A stretch of 64,000 nt of DNA from Bacillus_BE sp042263505 (GTDB lineage: Bacteria; Bacillota; Bacilli; Bacillales; Cytobacillaceae), in NCBI RefSeq assembly GCF_042263505.1, contig NZ_JBHKFI010000004.1, positions 264,594 through 328,593 of the forward strand, written 5' to 3'. Both the position numbers and the translations under genes were made by a program. The notes under the pieces were generated by a model, which had not been told where the DNA came from, ran no database searches, and was given only the letters and a program-made list of their open reading frames with translations. Shown piece after piece: positions 17,673 to 26,129 of this stretch. The first letter of the stretch is position 1; every line of letters begins with the position of its first letter.

Positions 17673-18875
17673 ATGAATCCAGTAGTTGGTCTGGATGTTT
17701 CAAAAGGGGAAAGTCAGGTTCAAGCATTTTTAGATAAAGGAAAGCCATATGGAAAAAGTTTTACTGTATTTCACACTACTGAGGAATTAACAAATTTACT
17801 TCGCTTTTTAGAGGAGGTGGAGAAGGAGTCTAAGGTTGAGCCAACAATTATATTAGAATCCACGGGGGATTACCACATACCTGTAATTCAATTTTTAGAT
17901 GAACAAAATTACTTGTATATTCTGGTTAATCCGTTACTTTCTTATAACGCTAAAAAGTCAAGTTTACGAAAAGTAAAGACGGATGAAATAGATGCATTTC
18001 GTTTGTGTGAACTGTTTTACAAAGAAGATTTTGAGCCGTATAAGAAAAGGGGAATCCAACTTTTAAACCTTCGTAATCTTACAAGACAGCATGAAACAAT
18101 TACTGGTCTATATGTTCAAGCTAAATTACAGTTCCATGCGATTTTTGATCAGGTATCTCCTGAATACAAAGGGGTATTTGGAGATACGTATTCTAAAGTG
18201 TCTTTAAATTTACTGTTGGAATTTAGTACTTCAGAATCTGTGTTACAAGCTGGAGAAACTAGATTAACAGAAAAGATTTCAAGTTTATGTTTGAGTCGTT
18301 CAGAGCGTTGGGCTAGGGACAGAGCAAAGAAGCTCCTTGAAGCAGCGAAACGCAATCCATTTAAGAGCACATTGTATCAAAGTCATTTGATAAGCCTTGA
18401 AATGTATATCCAAATGCTTCTCCAATACCAAGAGCATCTAGCAAAGTTAGATGATCAAATAGATGCCCTTGCAGGAGAAATAGAAGAATATAAGATTATC
18501 CAGTCAATCCCTGGCATCGGAGAAAAAATCGCGGCAACGATTATTTCCGAAATTGGAGAAATTGAACGGTTTAATCATCCTAAAAAACTGGCTGCTTTCT
18601 CTGGGATTGATCCAAGTGTACATTCGTCAGGTAAATTTACAGCGACAATAAATCGGATTACCAAGAGAGGTTCAAGCAGATTGCGTCATGCCTTATATAT
18701 GGCTGTTCTCTGTGGGATAAGAGGTTCTCGCAATAAGAAACTTAAAGCGTTCTATGATAAAAAGCGAGAAGAAGGAAAGCCTTTTAAAGTAGCTATGATA
18801 GCCTGTACAAACAAATTTGTTCATTGGATTTTTGCCTTACTAAAAAGCAAAGAAACTTTCCTGGATTTGGCTTAA
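17673..18875 (+). CDS. IS110-family transposase (DEDD recombinase)
   Basis: The protein is 400 aa, full length for the family. The N-terminal RuvC-like domain has GLDVSK (Asp at residue 8), ILESTGDYH (Glu near 62) and KTDEIDAF (Asp pair near 105). A coiled segment follows. The C-terminal Tnp_20 domain has QSIPGIGEKIAATIISEIG and RITKRGSSRLRHALYMAV, which contains the conserved serine. The start ATG has GGAGAGGAAGAG upstream. No frameshift is seen, so the element may be active. Confidence 0.93.
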   Translation: MNPVVGLDVSKGESQVQAFLDKGKPYGKSFTVFHTTEELTNLLRFLEEVEKESKVEPTIILESTGDYHIPVIQFLDEQNYLYILVNPLLSYNAKKSSLRKVKTDEIDAFRLCELFYKEDFEPYKKRGIQLLNLRNLTRQHETITGLYVQAKLQFHAIFDQVSPEYKGVFGDTYSKVSLNLLLEFSTSESVLQAGETRLTEKISSLCLSRSERWARDRAKKLLEAAKRNPFKSTLYQSHLISLEMYIQMLLQYQEHLAKLDDQIDALAGEIEEYKIIQSIPGIGEKIAATIISEIGEIERFNHPKKLAAFSGIDPSVHSSGKFTATINRITKRGSSRLRHALYMAVLCGIRGSRNKKLKAFYDKKREEGKPFKVAMIACTNKFVHWIFALLKSKETFLDLA

Positions 18876-18901
18876 GAGATACAATTAAGTAACTAATGAA
18901 A

Positions 18902-18930
18902 AACCTTCCAATAGGATTGAGGAAGGTTAT
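18902..18930 (+). terminator. Hairpin at the right end of the IS110 element
   Basis: AACCTTCC pairs with GGAAGGTT across a 12-nt loop, followed by ATTT. It lies 27 nt after the transposase stop. Confidence 0.55.
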
Positions 18931-19007
18931 TTGGCATGAGCATTTTTAGTATAGCATTTATTTTTATAGAATTTTAATGAAAAATATTGACATCCTATTA
19001 GCTGGTT

Positions 19008-19104
19008 TAATCCAAGAAGCGATTGCGCTCTTTTTTATGAAATTATTAAACTAACGGGGGCAGGATAGTTGAAGAAGGTTCTTGGATTTTTATGGTAAAA
19101 TACA
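19008..19104 (+). repeat. Dispersed cassette-repeat copy upstream of the GNAT gene
   Basis: The unit carries AATCCAAGAAGCGATTGCGC, a T-run, the core CTAACGGGGGCAGGATAGTT, GAAGAAGG and a promoter-like TTCTTGGATTTTTATGGTAA end. The same promoter-like tail recurs at 55520-55540. Confidence 0.75.
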
Positions 19105-19134
19105 CAGTAGATATTTTATTTTTATGGGGAGGAT

Positions 19135-19695
19135 GTGTTTAGTATTTTATCAACTAATTTTGTCTCTTATTATACAAAGAATGGAAAAAAAGTTACTGTT
19201 CGGGAAGCAACGATACTGGATGCAGATAGGATATTGGTTGCTGCTTCGAAAGCATTGGTAGATGCTCCATATATGATAAGTACTACTGAGGATACACAGA
19301 AAATAACACTAGAAGATATGAAGAAGTTGTTAAGTATGTATGTGAAAAATCCAAATTATGTACAATTTATTGCTGAAGTTGATGGTAGACTTGTTGGTGC
19401 CATCGATTTTAGAAACGGTGACAAAGAGAAAATTAGCCATCAAGGTGCTTTTGGAATGACAGTGCTCCCTGAGTACCGTAATTATGGTATTGGAAGAGCA
19501 TTATTAGAAACATTAATCAATTGGGCAAAAAATAATAGCAAAATTGAAAAAGTTTGTCTTGAAGTAATGGAAGATAATATTGGGGCAATTAAATTATATA
19601 AAACAATTGGATTTGTTGAAGAAGGAAGAAAAACAAAAGGTGTAAAGATAGGAAACAGTTATCAGGATTTAATATTAATGGCTTTATTTGTTTAA
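19135..19695 (+). CDS. GNAT-family N-acetyltransferase
   Basis: The 186-aa protein has the GNAT fold. VTVREATILDADRI opens the domain near residue 21. Motif A, FGMTVLPEYRNYGIGRALLE, binds acetyl-CoA near residues 116-135. VCLEVMEDNIGAIKLYKTIG is the following beta-alpha unit. The acceptor is unknown. The assigned GTG start is uncertain: GGGGAGG lies only 2-3 nt before it, and no other start fits between here and residue ~60. The gene is a single unit framed by dispersed repeats. Confidence 0.82.
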   Translation: MFSILSTNFVSYYTKNGKKVTVREATILDADRILVAASKALVDAPYMISTTEDTQKITLEDMKKLLSMYVKNPNYVQFIAEVDGRLVGAIDFRNGDKEKISHQGAFGMTVLPEYRNYGIGRALLETLINWAKNNSKIEKVCLEVMEDNIGAIKLYKTIGFVEEGRKTKGVKIGNSYQDLILMALFV

Positions 19696-19818
19696 AGTTA
19701 TCTTGTTGAACGGGTGCTTGAGTGAAAGATCGATTTCCGACAATAATCGCTGCGACGGTAATTTTTTCAAAAACCAGAATATATATAATACTCTAAAATA
19801 CGTTGAGGTGGAGTAGAA

Positions 19819-20043
19819 ATGGATAAAAGAGTTTTATTTGATTTTGAAATTGAGTTTACGAATGGCGGTGGAATTCAAGGACAGGAATTCCGTCTTGATA
19901 TTGAAGGAGATGACATTTCTGACGAAGAGTTAGCTAGGTATATTGTTGAAGATATGAGGTTGCTAATGGTTGGTAAAGTAAGGATACTTAACAAGAAAAT
20001 CATTAATGAAAAACATAAACGAAGAACTGATGATGAGAAATAA
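19819..20043 (+). CDS. Small conserved acidic protein of unknown function
   Basis: The 74-aa soluble protein starts MDKRVLFDFEIEFTNGGGIQ and is rich in Asp and Glu up to a basic tail (NKKIINEKHKRR). I recall similar short proteins in bacilli that are sometimes labelled cyclase-like, but no catalytic motif is visible. GAGGTGGAG lies 5-6 nt before the ATG. It stands alone between GNAT and a small membrane protein. Confidence 0.65.
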   Translation: MDKRVLFDFEIEFTNGGGIQGQEFRLDIEGDDISDEELARYIVEDMRLLMVGKVRILNKKIINEKHKRRTDDEK

Positions 20044-20048
20044 AAAGA

Positions 20049-20154
20049 TTGTGAAGAAATGCACTTAAACTAAAGGGGGGCATTAATTCAAGAAGGATTA
20101 ATGCTTTTTTTATTGAATTTATTGAACTATCAGAGCAGATTACTTCAACAAGAA
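20049..20154 (+). repeat. Dispersed cassette-repeat copy with built-in terminator
   Basis: GTGAAGAAATGCACTTAAAC is followed by TAAAGGGG and a hairpin GCATTAAT (20080-20087) / ATTAATGC (20097-20104) with seven T's. The second half (GAACTATCAGAGCAGATTAC, then TTCAACAAG) lies before the next gene. The first half ends one gene and the second half precedes the next. Confidence 0.75.
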
Positions 20155-20233
20155 TTAAAAAAAATTAAACCAATTACAGCTTGTTTTATGTTAGTATTTA
20201 CGTAACAGAATTTTCCAAAAAGGGGATTGTGTT

Positions 20234-20509
20234 ATGCAAAAGATGTTCATTATACTTGCTTATTTGTTATTCCTTGTTCCTCTAATATTCATTGTGAATT
20301 TTATGTTTGATATTACAACCCTTGAAAAGATACAAGGGTTACCAGTATTTTTTCCTTTAGTTTTTTGTTCTTTAGGTCTATTTTTTGCATCAAAAGCGTA
20401 CCAAATCAAAAAAAGTGCTTTGACGCTTGGTGCCATAATTGCAAATTCAGTCTTATTCCTATTTCCATTTATTTATATGATTGGTGGTACATTGATTTTT
20501 GGTGTTTAG
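20234..20509 (+). CDS. Small three-helix membrane protein, unknown function
   Basis: The 91-aa protein has three hydrophobic helices (about residues 5-25, 38-56 and 63-88), short loops and no recognisable domain. AAAGGGG lies about 8 nt before the ATG. It is a single-gene unit between two dispersed repeat copies. Confidence 0.6.
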   Translation: MQKMFIILAYLLFLVPLIFIVNFMFDITTLEKIQGLPVFFPLVFCSLGLFFASKAYQIKKSALTLGAIIANSVLFLFPFIYMIGGTLIFGV

Positions 20510-20540
20510 TTTAGTTAATTTAATAACCTTATTTTTACAA

Positions 20541-20607
20541 ACGGGTGCATTACTGGAACAACTGTAATGCCTTTTTCTTATTCAAGTAACGGGCAGATTA
20601 GTTGAAT
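20541..20607 (+). repeat. Dispersed cassette-repeat copy with terminator
   Basis: ACGGGTGCATTAC begins a hairpin (GCATTAC 20547-20553 / GTAATGC 20564-20570) followed by CTTTTTC. Then comes TTATTCAAGTAACGGGCAG and ATTAGTTGAAT, the core of the family. Confidence 0.8.
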
Positions 20608-20691
20608 TGTGATATGCAAAATCGTATCCTAATTAATGGCAAGTTTTTTAGTGTTCAGGTTTGTTTATTAAGGCTGATTGGAGAGATAATA

Positions 20692-21303
20692 ATGGGAAAT
20701 ACTGATAAATTTGAAATGATAGCTAATAAATATGATACTCCTGAAAGAAACCAAATTGCAAAGGTATCATCAGATGCTATCCGTAATTATTTAGTTGACG
20801 CTAAAAGTAAGAATGCTATTGATTTTGGGTGTGGAACTGGTCTTGTCGGAATGAACTTGTTAAACGAGTTTAATTCTATACTTTTTCTGGATACGTCACA
20901 AAACATGATTAATCAAATAAAGCAAAAAATAACTGATGTTAATATTCAGAATGTAGATACATTATGCTTTGATATTGAAAAGGAAAGGCTATCGGATTTA
21001 CATGCCGACTATATTTTTATGTCTCAGGTTCTACTCCACATTCATGATGTTGAATTAGTTTTATCAAGATTATTTGATGTTCTTAATGAAGGAGGACATC
21101 TATTAATCGTGGATTTTGATAAAAATGAAAAAATAGTTTCAGATATTGTTCATAACGGATTTAATCCAGAAGAGTTAACCGACATTATGACTAAAATAGG
21201 GTATAGGGATATTCAATTCAAAACTTTTTATACTGGAAATAAAATATTCATGGGACAAGATGCGTCTATGTTTATTCTTGATTCAAAAAAGGGACATCGG
21301 TAA
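20692..21303 (+). CDS. Class I SAM-dependent methyltransferase
   Basis: From the ATG at 20692 the protein has 203 aa. The SAM-binding motif I is NAIDFGCGTGLVGMNLL (residues ~43-59), followed by an acidic loop (ILFLDTSQNM) and motif post-I/II around YIFMSQVLLHIHDVELVLSR. It resembles ubiquinone/menaquinone-biosynthesis-like small-molecule methyltransferases, but the substrate is unknown. The upstream in-frame ATG at 20602 is inside a dispersed repeat and lacks a ribosome binding site; 20692 has GGAGAG 7 nt before it. A terminator follows at 21392-21421. Confidence 0.8.
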   Translation: MGNTDKFEMIANKYDTPERNQIAKVSSDAIRNYLVDAKSKNAIDFGCGTGLVGMNLLNEFNSILFLDTSQNMINQIKQKITDVNIQNVDTLCFDIEKERLSDLHADYIFMSQVLLHIHDVELVLSRLFDVLNEGGHLLIVDFDKNEKIVSDIVHNGFNPEELTDIMTKIGYRDIQFKTFYTGNKIFMGQDASMFILDSKKGHR

Positions 21304-21391
21304 AGGATGGACTTAAACCTTGCAGTTACAAATAACACGGAGAACCGTACCGCAAGTAAAGGAGTTTGTTGTTTAAAAAAGCAAACTAAAG

Positions 21392-21421
21392 AAAAAGCTG
21401 TCAGTATTGACGGCTTTTTCT
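21392..21421 (+). terminator. Terminator after the methyltransferase gene
   Basis: AAAAGCTGTCA pairs with TGACGGCTTTT over a 4-nt loop, followed by a T-run. Confidence 0.75.
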
Positions 21422-21515
21422 GTTAGAGTTGGAGCGTTTGTTCATCATTTGGTTTGGATCATATCAGAATTTTCTTCTACAAATTTTTAAAGATTTGCCT
21501 GGATTTGATCAGTTA

Positions 21516-22253
21516 TCAGTGTATTTGCACTTCGTAATCTGTAACGATTTTCCCGTCAAATTGAATCATCTGACCGTTGTGGTTTTCCGTGTCAAGCGCG
21601 AGTTTCGCGATGAGCTCACCCGCTTCTTCAGCTGATTTGATGTAGCCATCAAGCGCGCCAGCGGTATGTCCGTTGAGATCCGTTGCCACACCACCAGGCA
21701 TGACGCCAAAAATCTGTTTGCTGCTGCCCGTATTTTTGAACTCAAGTGCGTAAGTCATCGCCATCACATTTTGCGCGGCTTTACTGGTCTGATAAGCGAG
21801 TGGATGCCAGAAATTATTTGGCTGAATCGGTACCGTGATGTTCACGATTTTTCCATTTTTAGCGAGTTTCGGCAGGAAACTTCTAATCATCTCGTGCGTC
21901 CCGAGGAAATTGACTTCCAGTGTCTCACGGAGGTCGTCGGTCGTGTAGTCAAACGTTGTTTTCTTATGGTCAAGGTCGGGGCGGTCAGCCTTGTGACTGT
22001 CAGGAATTCCCGCATTGTTGATAAGCAAATCAAACTGATCGATTTCTTCTGCAGCGTTGTGAATCGTGTCAAAATTGTTCAAATCAATTTTGACAAAACT
22101 TGCTGTAATACCTTGTGCTGACAGCTTTTTAACTGCTTCTTGGCCACGACTTTCGCTGCGTGCGCCAACCAAAATTCCAACGCCTGATTTTCCGAGAGCT
22201 TCTGCAATAGCAAAGCCAATGCCTTTATTTGTGCCTGTGATGAGTGCTTTCAT
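21516..22253 (-). CDS. SDR-family oxidoreductase, likely foreign origin
   Basis: The 245-aa classical SDR has TGTNKGIG at residues 7-14, LLINNAG near residue 80 and the active-site Tyr-x3-Lys in PLAYQTSKAAQN near residue 150. It is closest in style to carbonyl-reductase-like SDRs. The catalytic serine position reads ITVPIQP, where a Ser is usual, so activity needs checking. Codon choice is clearly richer in G and C than in the neighbours, as in the divergent TetR gene, which suggests joint acquisition from another Firmicute. The TetR protein probably controls it. Confidence 0.85.
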   Translation of the reverse strand: MKALITGTNKGIGFAIAEALGKSGVGILVGARSESRGQEAVKKLSAQGITASFVKIDLNNFDTIHNAAEEIDQFDLLINNAGIPDSHKADRPDLDHKKTTFDYTTDDLRETLEVNFLGTHEMIRSFLPKLAKNGKIVNITVPIQPNNFWHPLAYQTSKAAQNVMAMTYALEFKNTGSSKQIFGVMPGGVATDLNGHTAGALDGYIKSAEEAGELIAKLALDTENHNGQMIQFDGKIVTDYEVQIH

Positions 22254-22371
22254 AAATTTATTTCCCCTTTATCAAGTTATATTTTATCAGTTTTATAACT
22301 AACTGATGGAAAATATAATAACTTACAGAGTTATATTTGTCAATAATTATAACTTGTGATAAAATAAAAGC
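22254..22371. promoter_or_regulatory. Divergent promoter/operator region of the SDR-TetR pair
   Basis: Between the two start codons lie several related AT-rich motifs. The clearest is the palindrome ATAACT-TACAG-AGTTAT at 22318-22334. AAGTTATATTTTATCAG and TTATAACTTGTGATAAAA flank it. This is the expected position for TetR operators and back-to-back promoters. Confidence 0.6.
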
Positions 22372-22923
22372 ATGAACACCAAGGAAAAAATTTTAGAAAA
22401 AGCGCAGGAACTGCTGTTAGAAAAAGGCTACGGAAACGTGAGTTTGACGGATCTCGCAGCATCCGTAAATATCTCTCAACCCGCACTGTACAAGCATTTC
22501 AAGAATAAAGCAGATCTCTGGGAAGTGCTCGCTTTTAACTGGCTTGATGCTATGCTGGCTGACCTTTTCCCGTACAAAGTTGACCCGAAAAAGTCGCAAT
22601 CCGAGACGATTCACAACTGGTTTTGGACGCTCGCGAGCGCTAAACACGCTGCTTACAAGGCTGAACCTGTCATGTTCAAGCTCCATATAGAGTATTTAAG
22701 TACTAAGCCTGAGCTTGTTGAAAGACACATGAACGACCTGATTGACAGCCTCGGGGCCGCTTCTGGTATGACTGACCGCCAAGAAAATCTGTGTCTGATT
22801 GGCTTGTTTTCGCGTTTTCATCACCCAATGTTCGCTGACTTTTGGGATGAGAACACGCAAGACGATTTTGAGCGAACCTGGAAATTTGTTGAACCTTATT
22901 TTAATTCAAAAAACAGCTTATAA
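22372..22923 (+). CDS. TetR/AcrR-family transcriptional regulator
   Basis: The protein has 183 aa. The N-terminal HTH domain is complete: KILEKAQELLLEKGYGNVSL then TDLAASVNISQPALYKHFKN (the recognition helix ends in LYKHFKNK). The C-terminal ligand-binding part (~residues 60-183) is unassigned. It is transcribed away from the SDR gene and is its likely repressor. Base composition matches the SDR and not the surrounding DNA. Confidence 0.88.
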   Translation: MNTKEKILEKAQELLLEKGYGNVSLTDLAASVNISQPALYKHFKNKADLWEVLAFNWLDAMLADLFPYKVDPKKSQSETIHNWFWTLASAKHAAYKAEPVMFKLHIEYLSTKPELVERHMNDLIDSLGAASGMTDRQENLCLIGLFSRFHHPMFADFWDENTQDDFERTWKFVEPYFNSKNSL

Positions 22924-22940
22924 TTTCGTAAGCTGTTTTT
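22911..22940 (+). terminator. Terminator overlapping the tetR stop codon
   Basis: AAACAGCTTA (22911-22920) pairs with TAAGCTGTTT (22929-22938) followed by T's. The left arm contains the last codons of the gene. Confidence 0.75.
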
Positions 22941-22984
22941 AAATTTCCGTCAACACACAAAAACCAATTTATCCAAAGAAAATG

Positions 22985-23390
22985 AAAGAGGAGACTAGTT
23001 CAGAATACAGAAATCGTAAAGCGTTATACTACTTGGCAAACTGCAAAATTAGACATAAACTCTCAAAGAACGCAAGGAATTAAAAGGGATATATATATAT
23101 TGTTTTGCCTTGTTTAAAGAACGAACATGAGGGTATGTATGAAAAGCATTATATCACATGGGATAATGATCAAAGTCACTTCAAACGTGTTCGGAATAGT
23201 AATGAGTATGTAAATATCATAAAACCACCCAAATGGGGATACGCTATCCTAGCATCAAAGAAAATAAATCATCATTAACTGAGATATATTGAGAATAACC
23301 TATATCAAATTATTGGGAAAATTAACAAAAAACAGTCTGTCACACTATCCATGTTTGAACCGCAAGCGAAAAAAATAGATAAAAAATGAA
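22985..23390 (+). pseudogene. Degenerate coding remnant, family not recognised
   Basis: Pieces of protein-like sequence appear in different frames: EETSSEYRNRKALYYLAN near 22990, and later KNEHEGMYEKHYITWDNDQS then HFKRVRNSNEYVNIIKPPKW near 23120-23240. Stops and frame changes lie between them. No function can be named. The region ends at the type A repeat at 23545. Confidence 0.4.
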
Positions 23391-23544
23391 AGGTAGAACT
23401 TATTCTTAGAAACAGAAAACAATCTTCCACAATCGGGGGCGTTTGTTGAACAAGAAGTAAAAGGATGGTACATATTATACATGACTAATATGTATCACCC
23501 TTTATTTTTTATGGCTTTTTACAATTTAGGTCTTGATAACATAC

Positions 23545-23660
23545 GTTTTCCACGTTTTGTTGGTGGGACCCTTTTAAGAAAATTGGATATCTGTGTTAGA
23601 GTTTCGAAGAGTTTGTGAAGGTTTGTACTTAAAGTAACGGGCAGGACAGTGCAATAAGGT
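23545..23660 (+). repeat. Dispersed repeat type A, copy 2, with cassette-repeat core
   Basis: Nearly identical to 16649-16744 over about 95 nt, then the family core AAAGTAACGGGCAGGACAGT. It lies directly upstream of the broken LysE gene, as copy 1 lies directly upstream of the YdcF-like gene. Confidence 0.85.
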
Positions 23661-23703
23661 CATGGAAAGATTGATAAATAAAATTTGATAGGAGTGGGTC
23701 ATA

Positions 23704-24158
23704 TTGGTTGGAATCACATGTTTCGGACTATTTTTATTAACAGCACTTTTGATGAATATTACTCCTGGTACAGATACAATGTACATTGTTAGCAGAAGTA
23801 TATCTCAAGGTAAAAAAGGAGGAATTATTCCGTTCTTGGGATTTCTACAGGTTCATTAGTGCATACATTTTTGGCTTCTATTGGATTATCTGTCATTCTA
23901 ACAACATCTGTTGTATTATTCACCGTTGTTAAAATCATAGGTGTAGGATATTTGGTTTATCTTGGTATTCGAATGTTATTACAGAAATCATCTAACTTTC
24001 AACTTAAGGATACAAAAAGTATATCTATAAAAAAGATATACACCCAAGGTCTTCTTACTAATGTGACTAATCTAAAAGTAGAATTCATATTGAATAAAAT
24101 AACAGGTGTTATTTTTATCGGATTAGGAATAAAGTTGTTTCAGACAAAGGCATCTTAA
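23704..24158 (+). pseudogene. LysE/RhtB-family exporter, frameshifted and internally deleted
   Basis: The N-terminal frame from TTG 23704 reads MVGITCFGLFLLTALLMNIT then PGTDTMYIVSRSISQGKKGG, the classic start of LysE/RhtB amino-acid exporters. It breaks near 23830. The continuation (GISTGSLVHTFLASIGLSV) is in another frame and needs one extra base. Later the text jumps from LLTNVTNLKVEFI to LNKITGVIFIGLGIKLFQTK, so the middle of the C-terminal half (~70 residues) is missing. It has two independent lesions and is not functional. Confidence 0.85.
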
Positions 24159-24188
24159 TAACCCTTCTTCAATTATAGGGAGCAAGAG

Positions 24189-24494
24189 TTGAAGATCATA
24201 GCTGTCGTTGCGGCAGCTTGGGATGGGGGTCTTTTCCCTGCTAATAGTCCAAGAATTGTTTGGATGGGGGATTCAAACGTACCTAAAGCGGCACTACCAC
24301 TTAGTGATAAAGTGCTGGGGACAATTGCGAAAATGATAAGTGATAGAATGGATTACAGGAATTCTAGACAACCAGCTACCATTCAGATTATCACCCCTGA
24401 TAAAAGGGAGATCGCTAGGTGGATTGTCGATGATATTACAGAAATACAGGAATTTAATTTGTATAATGCTAAACTCTTCCGCGGCAGATTGTAA
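24189..24494 (+). CDS. Hypothetical protein
   Basis: The 101-aa soluble protein starts with TTG (ATAGGGAGCAAGAG upstream). It contains MKIIAVVAAAWDGGLFPANS, then PRIVWMGDSNVPKAALPLSD, and later PATIQIITPDKREIARWIVD. No family was recognised. It follows the LysE pseudogene by 30 nt and is closed by a strong terminator, which supports it being a real transcription unit. Confidence 0.5.
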   Translation: MKIIAVVAAAWDGGLFPANSPRIVWMGDSNVPKAALPLSDKVLGTIAKMISDRMDYRNSRQPATIQIITPDKREIARWIVDDITEIQEFNLYNAKLFRGRL

Positions 24495-24507
24495 ATACAT
24501 GAAAAAG

Positions 24508-24540
24508 CCCCTTACTCGTGTGAGTAGGGGGCCATTTTTA
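24508..24540 (+). terminator. Terminator after the 101-aa gene
   Basis: CCCCTTACTC (24508-24517) pairs with GAGTAGGGG (24522-24530), followed by CCATTTTTATTTT. Confidence 0.75.
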
Positions 24541-24637
24541 TTTTGCGGAATACTTAAATAGTAATATAGTACCTGTATTATTAAATTGCAAAATCTTACA
24601 TATCAACCTAGAAAATTTTAAATACTTAAATATCACT

Positions 24638-24913
24638 CTATGCTCCTGAAAACATCGAAAATACCCAAGAAAGTGTAAGTATCTCAAATATTAAAAACAT
24701 AATAAATGGGACGCTTATCTTTCGGTAAACAAACGATGTACTCAACCAAGTTATGATATTTGGTATGGTATGCAAAATGCATAAAAATCTAAAATTTGAC
24801 CAGCTCGCACCCGAACCATCTGGTGCATCACTCAAAAGCATAATATCTGGTAGCAATAATAATATGATTACTCCTACATTACAAACAAAGAATATCCAAA
24901 AAATTTTTATCAT
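24638..24913 (-). CDS. Small membrane protein, unknown function
   Basis: The 91-aa protein has three hydrophobic helices (about residues 4-25, 42-62 and 67-88) and an intervening polar loop SDAPDGSGASWSN. AAAGGAG lies 7 nt before the ATG, which supports expression. No family recognised. Confidence 0.6.
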   Translation of the reverse strand: MIKIFWIFFVCNVGVIILLLLPDIMLLSDAPDGSGASWSNFRFLCILHTIPNIITWLSTSFVYRKISVPFIMFLIFEILTLSWVFSMFSGA

Positions 24914-25020
24914 TCTCTTACTCCTTTGTTGCTCACCCTTTATCAGCGGAGCTATCTGAGATAAATTATATCAACACATATCTGATATATTGTTCGACTC
25001 GATAATATTAGAAAAAAACC

Positions 25021-25306
25021 TCAATCTTTAGGAGATTCATAGAAATAAGAGAAACCATCATCTTCAACTTTTTTATTATAGACTTTCGGTTTATTATTAA
25101 GCAACTGCCTCATCCTAAATAAGGCCATATCCTTGCGCCTGTTGTTTTGTTGATCCGTAGCAGTTATACACCGTGCAAAAACTGGTGCTAGCTACTGCAA
25201 TGAAAGTATCATCTTCTTGATAAAAAACTCTAATAACAATAAATCGCCCGTTTTCTCTAACTAACTTTCCACCACTTAGTCGTAACCTGGTGATGTAAAT
25301 CCACAT
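25021..25306 (-). CDS. Two short overlapping frames downstream of the polymerase remnant, uncertain
   Basis: A 63-aa frame (25306 to 25115; LVRENGRFIVIRVFYQEDDT in its middle) and a 35-aa frame (25128 to 25021; MALFRMRQLLNNKPKVYNKK) follow the uvrX-like remnant on the same strand. They may be accessory genes of the polymerase operon or decayed pieces. Neither has a convincing ribosome binding site and no family was recognised. Confidence 0.3.
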
Positions 25307-25420
25307 TGAAAATCGATTAAATAAAATCTCCCACTAACCATATTTCCCCACATTGTAAATTTCGACAAATTTCTATATATTTCCTATTAGTGGTTATGTC
25401 TATTTTGTGCCAAATAAAAA

Positions 25421-25441
25421 ACCTCTCATTTTGGAGAGGTA
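25421..25441 (-). terminator. Terminator of the polymerase remnant
   Basis: Read leftwards, ACCTCTC/GAGAGGT form a stem with a 6-nt loop followed by a TTTTTT run. Confidence 0.65.
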
Positions 25442-25451
25442 ACAACTAGCC

Positions 25452-26129
25452 TTAACCTTTATGCCCGCCAACTAGGGTTGATCGATGTTTGGTCGTTCCT
25501 GCATCTGTATACGATACGGCTCTTAAGAGGGAAGCTGATCCAAATTTTTTCCGGATCTGGTCAACGACGTAACCAAGCTCACGTTTTTTCCAACCGTTTT
25601 TATCAAAAAGATCGAGTTGCATCTCATAATCGACAAATAGTTTTGTGATCGATAAGGAGACTTGTCTCACTGTATTATCTCTGTAGTGTTCTTTCATTAA
25701 ATCGAGGCAAACTCGATATATATCCATTGTTACATTTGTGGGAGTTTCGATAGTTCGTGACCGATAGAATCCACCACCAAATTCATCTTTACTATAACCC
25801 AATCCAAACGAGATTGTCCGGCCAACTTTTCGGGCGTTCCGAGCTCTTCTTGCGACTTCTTCGCACATTTCCAAGACGACAGCTTTAATATCTTTCTCAT
25901 CCTTATAATCTCGTAAGAGGATTTGACTTTTACCAAGGCTCACCTGTCCTTGGATAATCGGAGCACCAATTTCGGACAGATCTACGCCCCAGGTATGGTG
26001 GTATAACTGGTTGCCCATAATCCCAAATTTCTTTTCTAATAATGCTAAATCGTAGCGGGCCAGTTGACCAACATTAAAAATTCCCATTCTATTGAGTGTT
26101 TTTTCAGTTTGTCGACCGATTCCCCACAT
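25452..26129 (-). pseudogene. uvrX: Y-family DNA polymerase (UvrX/YqjW type), 5' half missing
   Basis: The 225 residues match the C-terminal half of the UvrX/YqjW lesion-bypass polymerases. The thumb begins KMWGIGRQTEKTLNRMGIF, then GVMGNQLY-like and LGKSQILLRDY segments, and the little-finger domain runs to the usual end LRAVSYTDAGT...GGHKG. The normal protein is about 410-420 aa. The palm domain with the catalytic DxD and SIDE motifs is absent. Homology stops at about 26132, and the next bases are a dispersed repeat (TTATTGAAGTAACGGGCAGG). No polymerase activity is possible from this piece. Confidence 0.88.

Larger units (their letters stand above)
17475..18950 (+). mobile_element. IS110-family insertion sequence
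   Basis: It contains one transposase gene preceded by a ~200-nt structured non-coding stretch and followed by a short right end with a terminator. IS110 elements lack clear inverted repeats and make no obvious target duplication, so the ends given are approximate. The long left non-coding end fits the IS110 subgroup, where a guide (bridge) RNA is encoded upstream of the transposase. Confidence 0.8.

Noticed and set aside
21666..22121. 151-codon frame on the plus strand, antisense to the SDR gene
   Set aside because: It is the reverse reading of a well-supported SDR with clear motifs, and has no ribosome binding site.
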